Source: Firmicutes bacterium UBA3936 (GTDB lineage Bacteria; Bacillota; Dethiobacteria; Dethiobacterales; Dethiobacteraceae). From it: DNA of 7,030 nucleotides. The stretch lies in assembly GCA_002385745.1 (NCBI GenBank), contig DGEC01000037.1, forward strand, positions 1-7,030. The letters run 5' to 3'. A model generated the notes under the pieces. The model was not told the DNA's origin and ran no database searches. It saw nothing but the letters and a program-made list of their open reading frames with translations. Numbering within the stretch: position 1 is the stretch's first letter; each line of letters starts with the position of its first letter. Positions 1-5,540 of this stretch are shown in pieces. The position numbers and the translations under genes were made by a program.

Positions 1-294
1 GGCGTAAGCGGCGCTTTTTTCCGGCGGCAGAAAATTCATGGGGACCAGCGCAAACTGCTGGCTGGCGCCGCCCTGTAAAAACAGCACACGATAGTCGTCG
101 CCGATGCCGCTGATTTCCTTAAACAAAGCTTCCGTCTCGTGGACAATGGCTTCAAAGTCCTTAGAACGGTGCGACATTTCCATTATTGACATGCCGCTGT
201 TCCGGTAGTTTAACAGTTCCTGCTGTACCTGCTGCAGTACGGGCAGGGGCAGGGTGGCAGGTCCCGGATTGAAATTATAGACACGTTCTTTCAT
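1..294 (-). CDS. serC: Phosphoserine aminotransferase, N-terminal 98 residues (partial at window edge)
   Basis: This class V PLP-dependent aminotransferase converts 3-phosphohydroxypyruvate and glutamate to phosphoserine in cytosolic serine synthesis. Read on the minus strand from ATG at 292-294, the product opens with NFNPGPATLP (residues 7-16). It continues with EMSHRSKDFE (residues 39-48, containing the conserved His-Arg) and FLQGGASQQF (residues 72-81), whose GGAS loop binds the cofactor phosphate; these are hallmarks of SerC. The family is about 360 residues long, so roughly a quarter is present and the PLP lysine lies outside the window. A GGGAGGA ribosome binding site sits 13 nt before the ATG, slightly far, but no closer in-frame start exists. 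The gene is transcribed divergently from the downstream hydrolase gene and has its own promoter at 333-362. Identification is firm from the motifs. Confidence 0.95.
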   Translation of the reverse strand, partial: MKERVYNFNPGPATLPLPVLQQVQQELLNYRNSGMSIMEMSHRSKDFEAIVHETEALFKEISGIGDDYRVLFLQGGASQQFALVPMNFLPPEKSAAYA

Positions 295-332
295 GTGTAT
301 GCGTATTCCTCCCTTACAATTAACTTCTTTAT

Positions 333-362
333 ATTATATATTATTTGCAGGGCAAAGCTCAA
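333..362 (-). promoter_or_regulatory. Probable SigA-type promoter of serC
   Basis: On the minus strand, TTGAGC (357-362) and a perfect TATAAT (333-338) are separated by 18 bp. Transcription would start near 325, giving a leader of about 30 nt before the serC ATG. The -10 is embedded in an AT-rich run, so a neighbouring register is possible. Confidence 0.6.
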
Positions 363-403
363 GATTTTACGAACAGAACTTGCCGGCAGCCGGTAAAAAA
401 GTA

Positions 404-424
404 AAAGGGATTTTTATCCCCTTT
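404..424 (-). terminator. Inverted repeat, terminator-like on the minus strand
   Basis: GGGAT (407-411) pairs with ATCCC (416-420) around a TTTT loop, and AAA (404-406) pairs with TTT (422-424) past a bulged C at 421. Read on the minus strand the hairpin is followed by a T-rich stretch (TTTTACTTTTTT including the stem edge), as in an intrinsic terminator. On the plus strand there is no T tract. It lies between the serC promoter and the hydrolase gene, so it could block antisense transcription into serC or serve as an operator. The stem is short and AT-rich, so confidence is low. Confidence 0.3.
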
Positions 425-454
425 GTGGAAAATATAACGTCTATAGCTGAAAAA

Positions 455-459
455 GGAGG
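455..459 (+). promoter_or_regulatory. Ribosome binding site that selects the TTG start at 468
   Basis: AAAAGGAGGG at 451-460 contains the GGAGG core at 455-459. The upstream in-frame TTG at 462 lies only two bases from the core, too close for initiation. The TTG at 468 has 8 nt of spacing and is the likely start. Confidence 0.75.
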
Positions 460-467
460 GTTTGCTG

Positions 468-1088
468 TTGCAAATACGTTGCCTGGAGACCGGTGCTTTT
501 GCTGCCAACTGTTATCTTGTATCCTGTGAGCGGACCGGGGAAGGAATATTAATCGACCCCGGTGCCCAGGCGTCCGAGATATTGCAAATGGTGAGAGACG
601 CCAAAGTAAAGGTGAAGTTTATTGTCAATACCCACGGGCACATTGACCATATCGGCGCCAATGCCGAAGTAATGCAGGCCCTTGGTGTCCCTCTCTATAT
701 TCACGAAGCGGACAGCGACATGGTCCGCAACCCGCGGGATGAACTGGGAGCCTATAAAGGCATAGCAAAACCGGTGGAACCCGATCATTTCCTTAAAGAC
801 GGGGACAAGCTGACTTTTGGCACAGTAACTTTGCAAGTCCTGGCTACTCCCGGACACAGCAGGGGGTCTGTCTGCCTCTATGACGGCAGCGGGGCGCTTT
901 TCACCGGGGACACCCTGTTTGCAGGCTCCATCGGCAGGACCGATTTCCCGGGCGGCTCTTTTGAAGAAATTATGCGCTCCATTAAGGGAAAACTGCTTGT
1001 CTTGCCGGATGATACGGTAGTTTACCCGGGACACGGCCCGGCCACCACCGTCGGGGAGGAAAAAAAATATAATCCCTTTTTGCAATAA
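468..1088 (+). CDS. MBL-fold metallo-hydrolase, glyoxalase II-like (hydroxyacylglutathione hydrolase family)
   Basis: This 206-residue cytosolic hydrolase has the metallo-beta-lactamase fold. The binuclear metal site is complete: THGHIDHIG (H56, H58, D60, H61), H130 in TPGHS, D148 in TGDTLF and H189 in YPGHGP. An N-terminal ETGAFAANCYLV strand and the GSIGRTDFPGG loop (153-163) are typical of the short glyoxalase II-like/YcbL group, which lacks the long C-terminal helical domain of true GloB. Substrates in this group are usually thioesters or unknown, and Firmicutes often lack glutathione, so the physiological substrate cannot be stated. The start is TTG at 468, chosen from ribosome binding site spacing. 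The gene appears monocistronic, with a hairpin immediately after the stop. I saw no convincing promoter directly upstream; TATAAC at 433-438 is a weak -10 candidate. Confidence 0.92.
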   Translation: MQIRCLETGAFAANCYLVSCERTGEGILIDPGAQASEILQMVRDAKVKVKFIVNTHGHIDHIGANAEVMQALGVPLYIHEADSDMVRNPRDELGAYKGIAKPVEPDHFLKDGDKLTFGTVTLQVLATPGHSRGSVCLYDGSGALFTGDTLFAGSIGRTDFPGGSFEEIMRSIKGKLLVLPDDTVVYPGHGPATTVGEEKKYNPFLQ

Positions 1089-1089
1089 C

Positions 1090-1116
1090 AAAGGCACGTC
1101 AAAAAGACGCGCCTTT
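1090..1116 (+). terminator. Probable terminator hairpin after the MBL hydrolase
   Basis: Just after the TAA at 1086-1088, AAAGGC (1090-1095) pairs with GCCTTT (1111-1116) and CGTC (1097-1100) pairs with GACG (1106-1109), with one A-C mismatch and an AAAAA loop. The following sequence (CCTGTTATT) is only moderately T-rich, so termination may be imperfect. Confidence 0.65.
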
Positions 1117-1155
1117 CCTGTTATTCAAGGGATTCTCCGATGCTTTTCCCGAACT

Positions 1156-1387
1156 TTGTCCACAGGTCGCAGGGATCGCCTGCGGAAAATGCAGATTTAT
1201 CAGCGGGCGCAAATCAGGCACTGCTGGCTGGTTGAACCGGAAGAAAAAACACTGGAATGTTTTTCTCTCCACGATCATCTGTATGCCCTTGTAGCATTCG
1301 GCATGGACGGGGAAAGTTCATCCGGAGTTTGCCGGCTTGTCCATTGCCCTGAAAAGACTATGGAGAAAGAATGTTCCGGAAGCTTAA
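1156..1387 (+). pseudogene. Decayed Uma2-family (DUF820, PD-(D/E)XK nuclease-like) gene, truncated and frameshifted
   Basis: From 1156 the plus strand encodes STGRRDRLRKMQIYQRAQ, then HCWLVEPEEKTLE, then LYALVAFGMDGE. This is the usual Uma2 pattern (SPST..RDR..K...Y...G...YWLVDPE..T.E). The reading frame then shifts: in the frame ending at TAA 1385-1387 the sequence continues VHPEFAGLSIAL and KRLWRKNVPEA, matching the typical Uma2 tail (FPGL...LKxLW). Removing one A from the AAA at 1313-1315 restores GEVHPEFAG in a single frame. The N-terminal half, roughly 100 residues including the PDxVVEVLSP strand with catalytic acidic residues, is missing; only terminator sequence lies upstream. Uma2 genes are multicopy, function-uncertain genes common in cyanobacteria and Clostridia. 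If the uninterrupted frame (to 1443) were translated it would end in unrelated residues. Family assignment is from memory of the motif pattern. Confidence 0.75.
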
Positions 1388-1439
1388 ATCGCTTGGCAGG
1401 GAGAGCCGGGGCCTTGCGAAGCACTGCGCAGACCAATAA

Positions 1440-1468
1440 TTGACAAAAAAACAAGTTATAACTATAAT
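1440..1468 (+). promoter_or_regulatory. Perfect consensus SigA promoter for the small membrane protein gene
   Basis: TTGACA (1440-1445) and TATAAT (1463-1468) match both consensus hexamers exactly with the optimal 17-bp spacer. Transcription would begin near 1475, leaving a leader of about 125 nt before the GTG at 1602. It is the strongest promoter visible in the window. Confidence 0.85.
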
Positions 1469-1474
1469 TGCTCT

Positions 1475-1601
1475 GGTGAAATTATTCAAGTTCAGAACGA
1501 TGTCCGGTGATATATGGGACGTGATGTGCTTATACATCAATAGTGGAGAGCCCCGAATCCCTGCTTAACCGGTAAACTGAAAGACAAAGGAGGTTAGTCA
1601 C
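1475..1601 (+). promoter_or_regulatory. Long 5' leader with nested complementary segments, possible cis-regulatory RNA
   Basis: Hand pairing finds TTCAG (1491-1495) with CTGAA (1577-1581) and CCGGT (1504-1508) with ACCGG (1568-1572), both enclosing a hairpin TGATGTG (1522-1528)/TACATCA (1533-1539) with a CTTA loop. A weaker AGTGG (1542-1546)/CTGCT (1561-1565) stem also fits. In an alternative fold, ACGTGA (1519-1524) is complementary to TCACGT (1598-1603), which covers the first two bases of the GTG start, and this excludes the hairpin. The ribosome binding site AAAGGAGG (1586-1593) lies between these elements. I do not recognise a known riboswitch consensus. The helices are short and unproven without a folding or covariation analysis. 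Confidence 0.35.
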
Positions 1602-1898
1602 GTGAAAAAACTGTCTGTGCCGGCAATTTTGCTCCTGGTGATAGCGGTGGTGCTTGCCGTAGTTTCTTTCATTAATCTACCGGAAATTGCCACCACACAA
1701 ATTTCTCTCGGCGGTTCCACACCGGCAAGGTTGCCGAAACCGGTGGCAATTGCCATTCCTTTTTTACTTGGAGCCGGAGGAGCAGCGTACGCCCTTGCTG
1801 CGGGAGATGACGACGGAGCAAGATCCAAGGGCTTCGTTATATCCGTCATCGGGAATTTGGTTTTAGCGGGCATACTGTTTATAAATTGTTTTAAATAG
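1602..1898 (+). CDS. Small three-helix membrane protein, possibly DUF1648-like
   Basis: This 98-residue protein has three predicted membrane helices at about 6-24, 48-67 and 78-95, joined by a loop with INLPEIATTQISLGGS (25-39) and an acidic, charged loop GDDDGARSK (68-76). The segment LPE...GGS....KP followed by a hydrophobic P-containing helix resembles the DUF1648 pattern (LP..ip.h....G....k....P), found in SdpI-type immunity/transport proteins, but this protein is far shorter than SdpI. The assignment is tentative and the function unknown. The GTG start at 1602 is supported by AAAGGAGG at 1586-1593 with 8 nt spacing. The gene is monocistronic: its own consensus promoter and long leader lie upstream, and an intrinsic terminator follows the TAG by 11 nt. 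Confidence 0.85.
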   Translation: MKKLSVPAILLLVIAVVLAVVSFINLPEIATTQISLGGSTPARLPKPVAIAIPFLLGAGGAAYALAAGDDDGARSKGFVISVIGNLVLAGILFINCFK

Positions 1899-1909
1899 GT
1901 CTCCCGGAG

Positions 1910-1941
1910 GATGCGTCTGAAAAGGCGTATCTTTCTTTTTT
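1910..1941 (+). terminator. Intrinsic terminator of the small membrane protein gene
   Basis: GATGCGTCT (1910-1918) pairs with AGGCGTATC (1923-1931) through nine base pairs including two G-U wobbles, around a GAAA tetraloop, followed by TTTCTTTTTT (1932-1941). The two wobbles become C-A mismatches on the other strand and no T tract exists there, so it works in one direction only. Its T tract overlaps the stop codon of the converging penicillin-binding protein gene. Confidence 0.85.
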
Positions 1942-4048
1942 ATTCAACGTTTTCCCTGATATTTTCCTCAAAGTTGTTATTCCGGAAAAAGGGAAAGTTT
2001 TGCCACCAGTCGTCATTCCAGTTCCACTCGGGCTCCGCCGGGCTGTACGGGCAGTCAGGCCAACTGCAGTGTGCTTTTGGTTCCGTTCCCGGGATAAAAA
2101 ACTCCCTGATTGGTTCCAATGTGCAGCGGCGGTTTTGCACAAGGCCCGTTTCCGGGCAGATTGGAATTTCTCTCAAGCCGGGCGGCCGGGAAAAATCGGC
2201 AGGGGGAACTCCCTGGAGGGCCTGGGTGAGAAAACTTGCCCAGACCCGGCCGGCGCGGACAGAACCGGTCTGTCCCCAGCCCAGGGAAAGATTGTCGTCG
2301 TTGCCTACCCAGACGGAAACTACAAGTTCCGGGGTAAAGCCCACGATATAGGAATCACGGTGTCCCTGAGAGGTTCCCGTTTTGGCTGCAGCGGGGCGGT
2401 CAAGCTGGGGTCCCAGTGAGGAAGCGGTACCCCCCGGAGCGATAACACCTTTCATTATATCGGTCAGGATATAGGCAATCCGGGGGTCCAGCACCTGTTT
2501 GCGGACGGCGGGGCCCGCCTCATATAGAATCCGGCCGTCGCTGGCGGTGATTTTTGTGATAAAGCGCGGTTCAACCCGTGTCCCCTGATTGGCAAAGACG
2601 GCATAAGCGGCCGCCATTTCCAGGGGAGTGACGACGGAGGTGCCAAGGGGTGCGGAAAGAACCGGCGCAATGGGGCTCTTTATCCCCAGTCTTTCTGCCA
2701 TTTCCTTTGTTTTTTCCGGGCCTATTTCATCATTTATTTTCACCGCTATAACATTGCTGGAACGGACAATGGCCCGGCGCAATGTTAATTTGCCGAAAAA
2801 CCTTTCTCCGTACTCGCTTGGCTCATAGGGCTCTCTTTCCCCGGGAATGCGGAACGATACCGGCGCGCTTTCCCGGATGGTGGCGGCGGTATACCCCCTT
2901 TCCAAGGCGGCGGCATAAGTTATCGGCTTAAAGGAAGAGCCGGGAGAGCGCCTGTTTACAGCCCTGTTATACTGGCTTTTTTTAAAGTCGCGTCCCCCCA
3001 TCATAGCCAAAACGGAGCCGTCATGCGGGTCCAAAGCCACCAGGGCGCACTGCAGCGGAACAAGTTGTCCCGCATCATTAACTATTGCTTCCGGCAGGAT
3101 ATCGGGGTTGGCAAAGACATTTTCCGCAGCTTCTTGTATTTTTTTATCCAGGGTTGTATAGATGTGCAGGCCGCCCCGGTAGATAATGTGCGGGTCGGCG
3201 GTATATATCTTCAGCTTGGCCATTATTTCGTAATTTATTAAATAATCAATGAAATAAGCGGCAAAATATTGTTCGGAGCGCAGGGCCTCCCGGCCTGAAA
3301 AAACAAGTTCCTGCTGCAGGGCGGCAGTTTTTTCTTCCCCGGTAATGAATCCTTCTTCTTCCATCCGGCTAAGCACCTGCTTCTGGCGTCTAAAGGCCGC
3401 TTCCCTGGTATCTTCGTTAATATAAGGGGAGTAGTAGGCAGGCCCCCTGGGGATGCCGGCCAGCAGCGCCGCTTCCGCGAGAGACAGTTCTTTGGCCGGC
3501 TTGTTGAAATAGGTGCGGGCGGCCGCCTCAATGCCATAGGCTGCGTGGCCGAAATAAATGGTATTCAAATATTTCTCCAAAATCTCTTCCTTTGAGTACT
3601 TGCGTTCCAGCTGCAGTGTTAAAAGAATTTCCTGCAATTTACGCGACAGTGTTCTTTCATGGGTTAAAAAAAGGTTGCGGGCCAGCTGCTGGCTGATGGT
3701 ACTGCCCCCTTCCACGATCCGCCCCTCCCGCAGGTTCCGGAAGAGAGCCCGCACGAGCCCCCGGATATCAATGCCGAAGTGCTGAAAAAAACGCTGGTCT
3801 TCTATGGCTATAAAGGCATTGGGAACATAGTCGGGCAGGTCGGAGAGGGAAATTGCAAAGCGGTTTTGTTCAAAGCGCGTGGCAATAACCTCACCGTTGC
3901 GGTCATAAAAAGTACTGGTCAGCGGCGTCTGGATATCGGGCATTCTTTCCCAGCCTGCTATACTTGCCGCCAGGTACAAAAGCACACCGGCGGCAACAAG
4001 CAACAGGATGAAAGTAACAGCGACTGCAAACCGGGCAGCTTTTCGCAT
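1940..4048 (-). CDS. Class A (bifunctional) penicillin-binding protein, PBP1A family
   Basis: This 702-residue membrane-anchored enzyme polymerises lipid II into glycan strands and crosslinks the peptides outside the cell. A short cytoplasmic tail (MRKAARF) precedes one signal-anchor helix at about 8-30. The GT51 glycosyltransferase domain (about 50-230) shows EDQRFFQHFG with catalytic E83, then GGSTISQQLARN (114-125) and EEILEKYLN (154-162). The transpeptidase domain (about 330-610) has the SxxK motif S371-K374 in SPGSSFKP, SxN at S430-S431-N432, and KTG at 556-558. The tail carries four cysteines (631, 642, 661, 666) in the CPETGL...C...GTEP pattern seen in Firmicutes class A enzymes, then a Trp/Asn-rich acidic end. 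All catalytic residues are intact. A weak GGTGA site precedes the ATG. Being divergent from the polyamine genes recalls B. subtilis pbpG next to speE-speB; orthology to that sporulation enzyme is inference. Confidence 0.95.
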   Translation of the reverse strand: MRKAARFAVAVTFILLLVAAGVLLYLAASIAGWERMPDIQTPLTSTFYDRNGEVIATRFEQNRFAISLSDLPDYVPNAFIAIEDQRFFQHFGIDIRGLVRALFRNLREGRIVEGGSTISQQLARNLFLTHERTLSRKLQEILLTLQLERKYSKEEILEKYLNTIYFGHAAYGIEAAARTYFNKPAKELSLAEAALLAGIPRGPAYYSPYINEDTREAAFRRQKQVLSRMEEEGFITGEEKTAALQQELVFSGREALRSEQYFAAYFIDYLINYEIMAKLKIYTADPHIIYRGGLHIYTTLDKKIQEAAENVFANPDILPEAIVNDAGQLVPLQCALVALDPHDGSVLAMMGGRDFKKSQYNRAVNRRSPGSSFKPITYAAALERGYTAATIRESAPVSFRIPGEREPYEPSEYGERFFGKLTLRRAIVRSSNVIAVKINDEIGPEKTKEMAERLGIKSPIAPVLSAPLGTSVVTPLEMAAAYAVFANQGTRVEPRFITKITASDGRILYEAGPAVRKQVLDPRIAYILTDIMKGVIAPGGTASSLGPQLDRPAAAKTGTSQGHRDSYIVGFTPELVVSVWVGNDDNLSLGWGQTGSVRAGRVWASFLTQALQGVPPADFSRPPGLREIPICPETGLVQNRRCTLEPIREFFIPGTEPKAHCSWPDCPYSPAEPEWNWNDDWWQNFPFFRNNNFEENIRENVE

Positions 4049-4062
4049 ATATTCACCAGCTT

Positions 4063-4124
4063 TGCAAATAAATACTTAAGACCGGCCGGAAAAATATTTT
4101 TACAGTCTTTCCGGCTTATTTGCA
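4063..4124. repeat. Nested perfect inverted repeat in the divergent control region
   Basis: The outer arms TGCAAATAA (4063-4071) and TTATTTGCA (4116-4124) are perfect 9-bp complements. The inner arms GCCGGAAA (4085-4092) and TTTCCGGC (4108-4115) are perfect 8-bp complements. The two right-hand arms are contiguous, while the left-hand arms are split by 13 nt (4072-4084). The right outer arm overlaps the -35 box of the polyamine operon promoter, and the left arm lies 15 bp upstream of the penicillin-binding protein ATG. This could be an operator or a leader hairpin for the minus-strand gene. No convincing minus-strand promoter could be placed here. Confidence 0.6.
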
Positions 4125-4147
4125 CCCCGGTAAAAATGTGATATAAT
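4120..4147 (+). promoter_or_regulatory. Extended -10 promoter of the polyamine operon
   Basis: TTGCAC (4120-4125) and a perfect TATAAT (4142-4147) are 16 bp apart, and TGA at 4139-4141 gives an extended -10 (TGnTATAAT). Transcription would start near 4154, leaving a leader of about 70 nt. The -35 box lies within the right arm of the inverted repeat at 4063-4124, so a protein bound to the repeat could control access. Confidence 0.75.
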
Positions 4148-4225
4148 GCTTTCGGTAATCAGGCAAATACCGTTGCCATAGCAAAAACAAGCAGGAACAG
4201 TGCTTCTAAAAAAGGGGGCTTTCTT

Positions 4226-4684
4226 ATGTTACCCACTCCGAAGAAATTTAAAATAACCGCCGGCGCCGCAGAGGGCAAAACTAAACTGACGGCTTTTGAC
4301 AACGCCCTGCTGAATGCGGGAATCGGCAATGTTAATCTGGTGCGCATCTCCAGCATTCTGCCTCCCGGAGCGCTGCAGGACCAGGATCTTGTCCTGCCCT
4401 TTGGCTCTCTTGTCCCGACAGCATACGGCTCCATTGCCTGTGACGAACCCGGCACGCAAATTGCCGCTGCCGTGGGCGTAGGGTTGTCCCGGGACACTTT
4501 CGGGGTTATTATGGAGTATTCAGGCAAATGCAGCAAAAAAGATGCGGAAGAAAAGATTCTTATGATGCTTGAGGAATCATTTGCCGGCCGCGGGCTTGAA
4601 CTGGTAAGAACAGAAGTATGCTCCGTGGAACATACAGTGAAAAAAATAGGTTGTGCCCTGGCTGCGGTGGTGCTTTGGTATTAA
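4226..4684 (+). CDS. Pyruvoyl-dependent arginine decarboxylase (PvlArgDC)
   Basis: This enzyme decarboxylates arginine to agmatine, the first step of polyamine synthesis from arginine, using a self-generated pyruvoyl group instead of PLP. The 152-residue proenzyme carries NLVRISSILPPG (37-48); autocleavage between S42 and S43 would yield a beta chain of 42 residues and an alpha chain whose S43 becomes the pyruvoyl group. GVIMEYSG (93-100) contains E97, which by family comparison is the likely proton donor. The length is close to the Methanocaldococcus jannaschii enzyme (about 165), so both chains are complete. The ATG at 4226 follows AAGGGGG with 7 nt spacing. It is the first gene of an operon with speE (25 bp downstream) and speB, which supports the arginine substrate. 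The family also includes homologues with other substrates, so the assignment is strong but not absolute. Confidence 0.92.
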   Translation: MLPTPKKFKITAGAAEGKTKLTAFDNALLNAGIGNVNLVRISSILPPGALQDQDLVLPFGSLVPTAYGSIACDEPGTQIAAAVGVGLSRDTFGVIMEYSGKCSKKDAEEKILMMLEESFAGRGLELVRTEVCSVEHTVKKIGCALAAVVLWY

Positions 4685-4709
4685 TACATGGTTTAGGAAG
4701 GGATAAAGG

Positions 4710-5540
4710 ATGGAACTGTGGTTTACCGAAAAACAAACACCGGCTCTGGGCATAACCTGCCTTGTCCGGGAAACGGTCTGCCGTCAAAAGACCCGCTATC
4801 AGGATCTGGCCATCATCGATACGGTAGAATTTGGCAGAATGCTTGTTTTGGACGGCATGGTCATGACTACGGAAAAGGATGAATTTGTCTACCATGAAAT
4901 GCTTGTCCATGTTGTCATGCAAGCCCACCCTGCTCCCCGGCATGTCCTGGTTGTCGGCGGCGGGGACGGCGGCGCCATCAGGGAAGTTCTTAAATATGAA
5001 AGTGTTGAGACGGCTACGCTGGTGGAAATAGACGGGGAAGTGGTAGAAGCCTGCCGGAAGTATCTGCCGCAGATTTCCTGCGGCCTGCAGGACCCCCGTG
5101 TCACGGTGCTGATCGAAGACGGCCTGGAACATGTCAAACGGTCGGTAGGTAAATATGATGTTATTCTGGTTGATTCAACGGAACCCGTGGGTCCGGCCAG
5201 GGGACTTTTTACCGTGGAGTTTTTCCGTGATGTTTACCGGGCCCTGAAAAAAGACGGCATCATGGCGGCGCAAACGGAATCTCCATTTGTTAACCGGGAA
5301 TTGATAAAGGAGGTATTTGCCGGTCTCGGCGGTGTATTTCCCCTTGCCAGGCTGTACCTGGCTTCCGTGCCCACATATCCCAGCGGACTTTGGAGCTTTA
5401 CCGCCGCATCCAAGTGTTATGACCCCAAAAACTGCAGGCAAAAGCCGGTAGAAACAAAATATTATAATTTTGCAGTACACGGCGCAGCATTTTGCCTGCC
5501 CGGTTTTGTCCGGGAACTTGTAGGAGGCAAAGAGCAGTGA
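4710..5540 (+). CDS. speE: Spermidine synthase (polyamine aminopropyltransferase)
   Basis: This cytosolic enzyme transfers an aminopropyl group from decarboxylated S-adenosylmethionine to putrescine, giving spermidine and methylthioadenosine. The 276-residue protein is full length. An N-terminal beta domain (about 1-60, with LVLDGMVMTTEKDEFVYHEM at 45-64) precedes a Rossmann methyltransferase-like fold with VVGGGDGGAIRE (81-92), LVEID (E107 for the nucleoside), IEDG (D137) and the gate/catalytic loop VDSTEPVGPA (154-163, D155). PTYPSGLW (221-228) is also a family signature. AGGAAGGG at 4695-4702 lies 7 nt before the ATG. It sits 25 bp after the arginine decarboxylase gene and overlaps the next gene by 4 nt, so the three are cotranscribed. 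Agmatine is an alternative acceptor in some thermophiles and cannot be excluded here. Confidence 0.96.
   Translation: MELWFTEKQTPALGITCLVRETVCRQKTRYQDLAIIDTVEFGRMLVLDGMVMTTEKDEFVYHEMLVHVVMQAHPAPRHVLVVGGGDGGAIREVLKYESVETATLVEIDGEVVEACRKYLPQISCGLQDPRVTVLIEDGLEHVKRSVGKYDVILVDSTEPVGPARGLFTVEFFRDVYRALKKDGIMAAQTESPFVNRELIKEVFAGLGGVFPLARLYLASVPTYPSGLWSFTAASKCYDPKNCRQKPVETKYYNFAVHGAAFCLPGFVRELVGGKEQ
5522..5527 (+). promoter_or_regulatory. Ribosome binding site fixing the GTG start of speB inside the end of speE
   Basis: AGGAGG at 5522-5527 lies 9 nt before GTG 5537-5539. That GTG overlaps the TGA of speE (5538-5540) as GTGA, the usual translational coupling arrangement. Earlier in-frame starts such as 5492 lie inside speE with no such site. 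Confidence 0.8.

Noticed and set aside
293..529. 78-residue plus-strand frame spanning the serC-MBL intergenic region
   Set aside because: It runs over the serC promoter and into the MBL gene in another frame, with no ribosome binding site or recognisable sequence.
549..1097. 182-residue open frame on the minus strand opposite the MBL hydrolase
   Set aside because: It is antisense to a gene with a complete set of metal-binding motifs, has no recognisable domain, and runs through the terminator hairpin. It is a shadow frame.
1358..1540. 60-residue minus-strand frame between the Uma2 remnant and the small membrane protein
   Set aside because: It covers the consensus promoter and leader of the plus-strand gene and resembles no family.
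1475..1601. Known riboswitch (c-di-GMP, SAM, TPP, FMN, THF, fluoride, ZTP, M-box) in the leader
   Set aside because: None of the conserved cores of these classes that I can recall is present, so no known class is claimed.
1911..2419. Two overlapping plus-strand frames (146 and 139 residues) opposite the penicillin-binding protein C terminus
   Set aside because: They lie antisense to intact transpeptidase sequence, are low-complexity Arg/Gly/Pro-rich, and begin inside a terminator or without a ribosome binding site.
4153..4177. H-type pseudoknot riboswitch before the arginine decarboxylase
   Set aside because: No nucleotides remain between the right arms to cross the first stem, so the pseudoknot is sterically implausible; kept only as alternative hairpins.
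4560..5132. 190-residue minus-strand frame opposite speE
   Set aside because: It is antisense to spermidine synthase, with no motif or start signal; long shadow frames are expected at this base composition.
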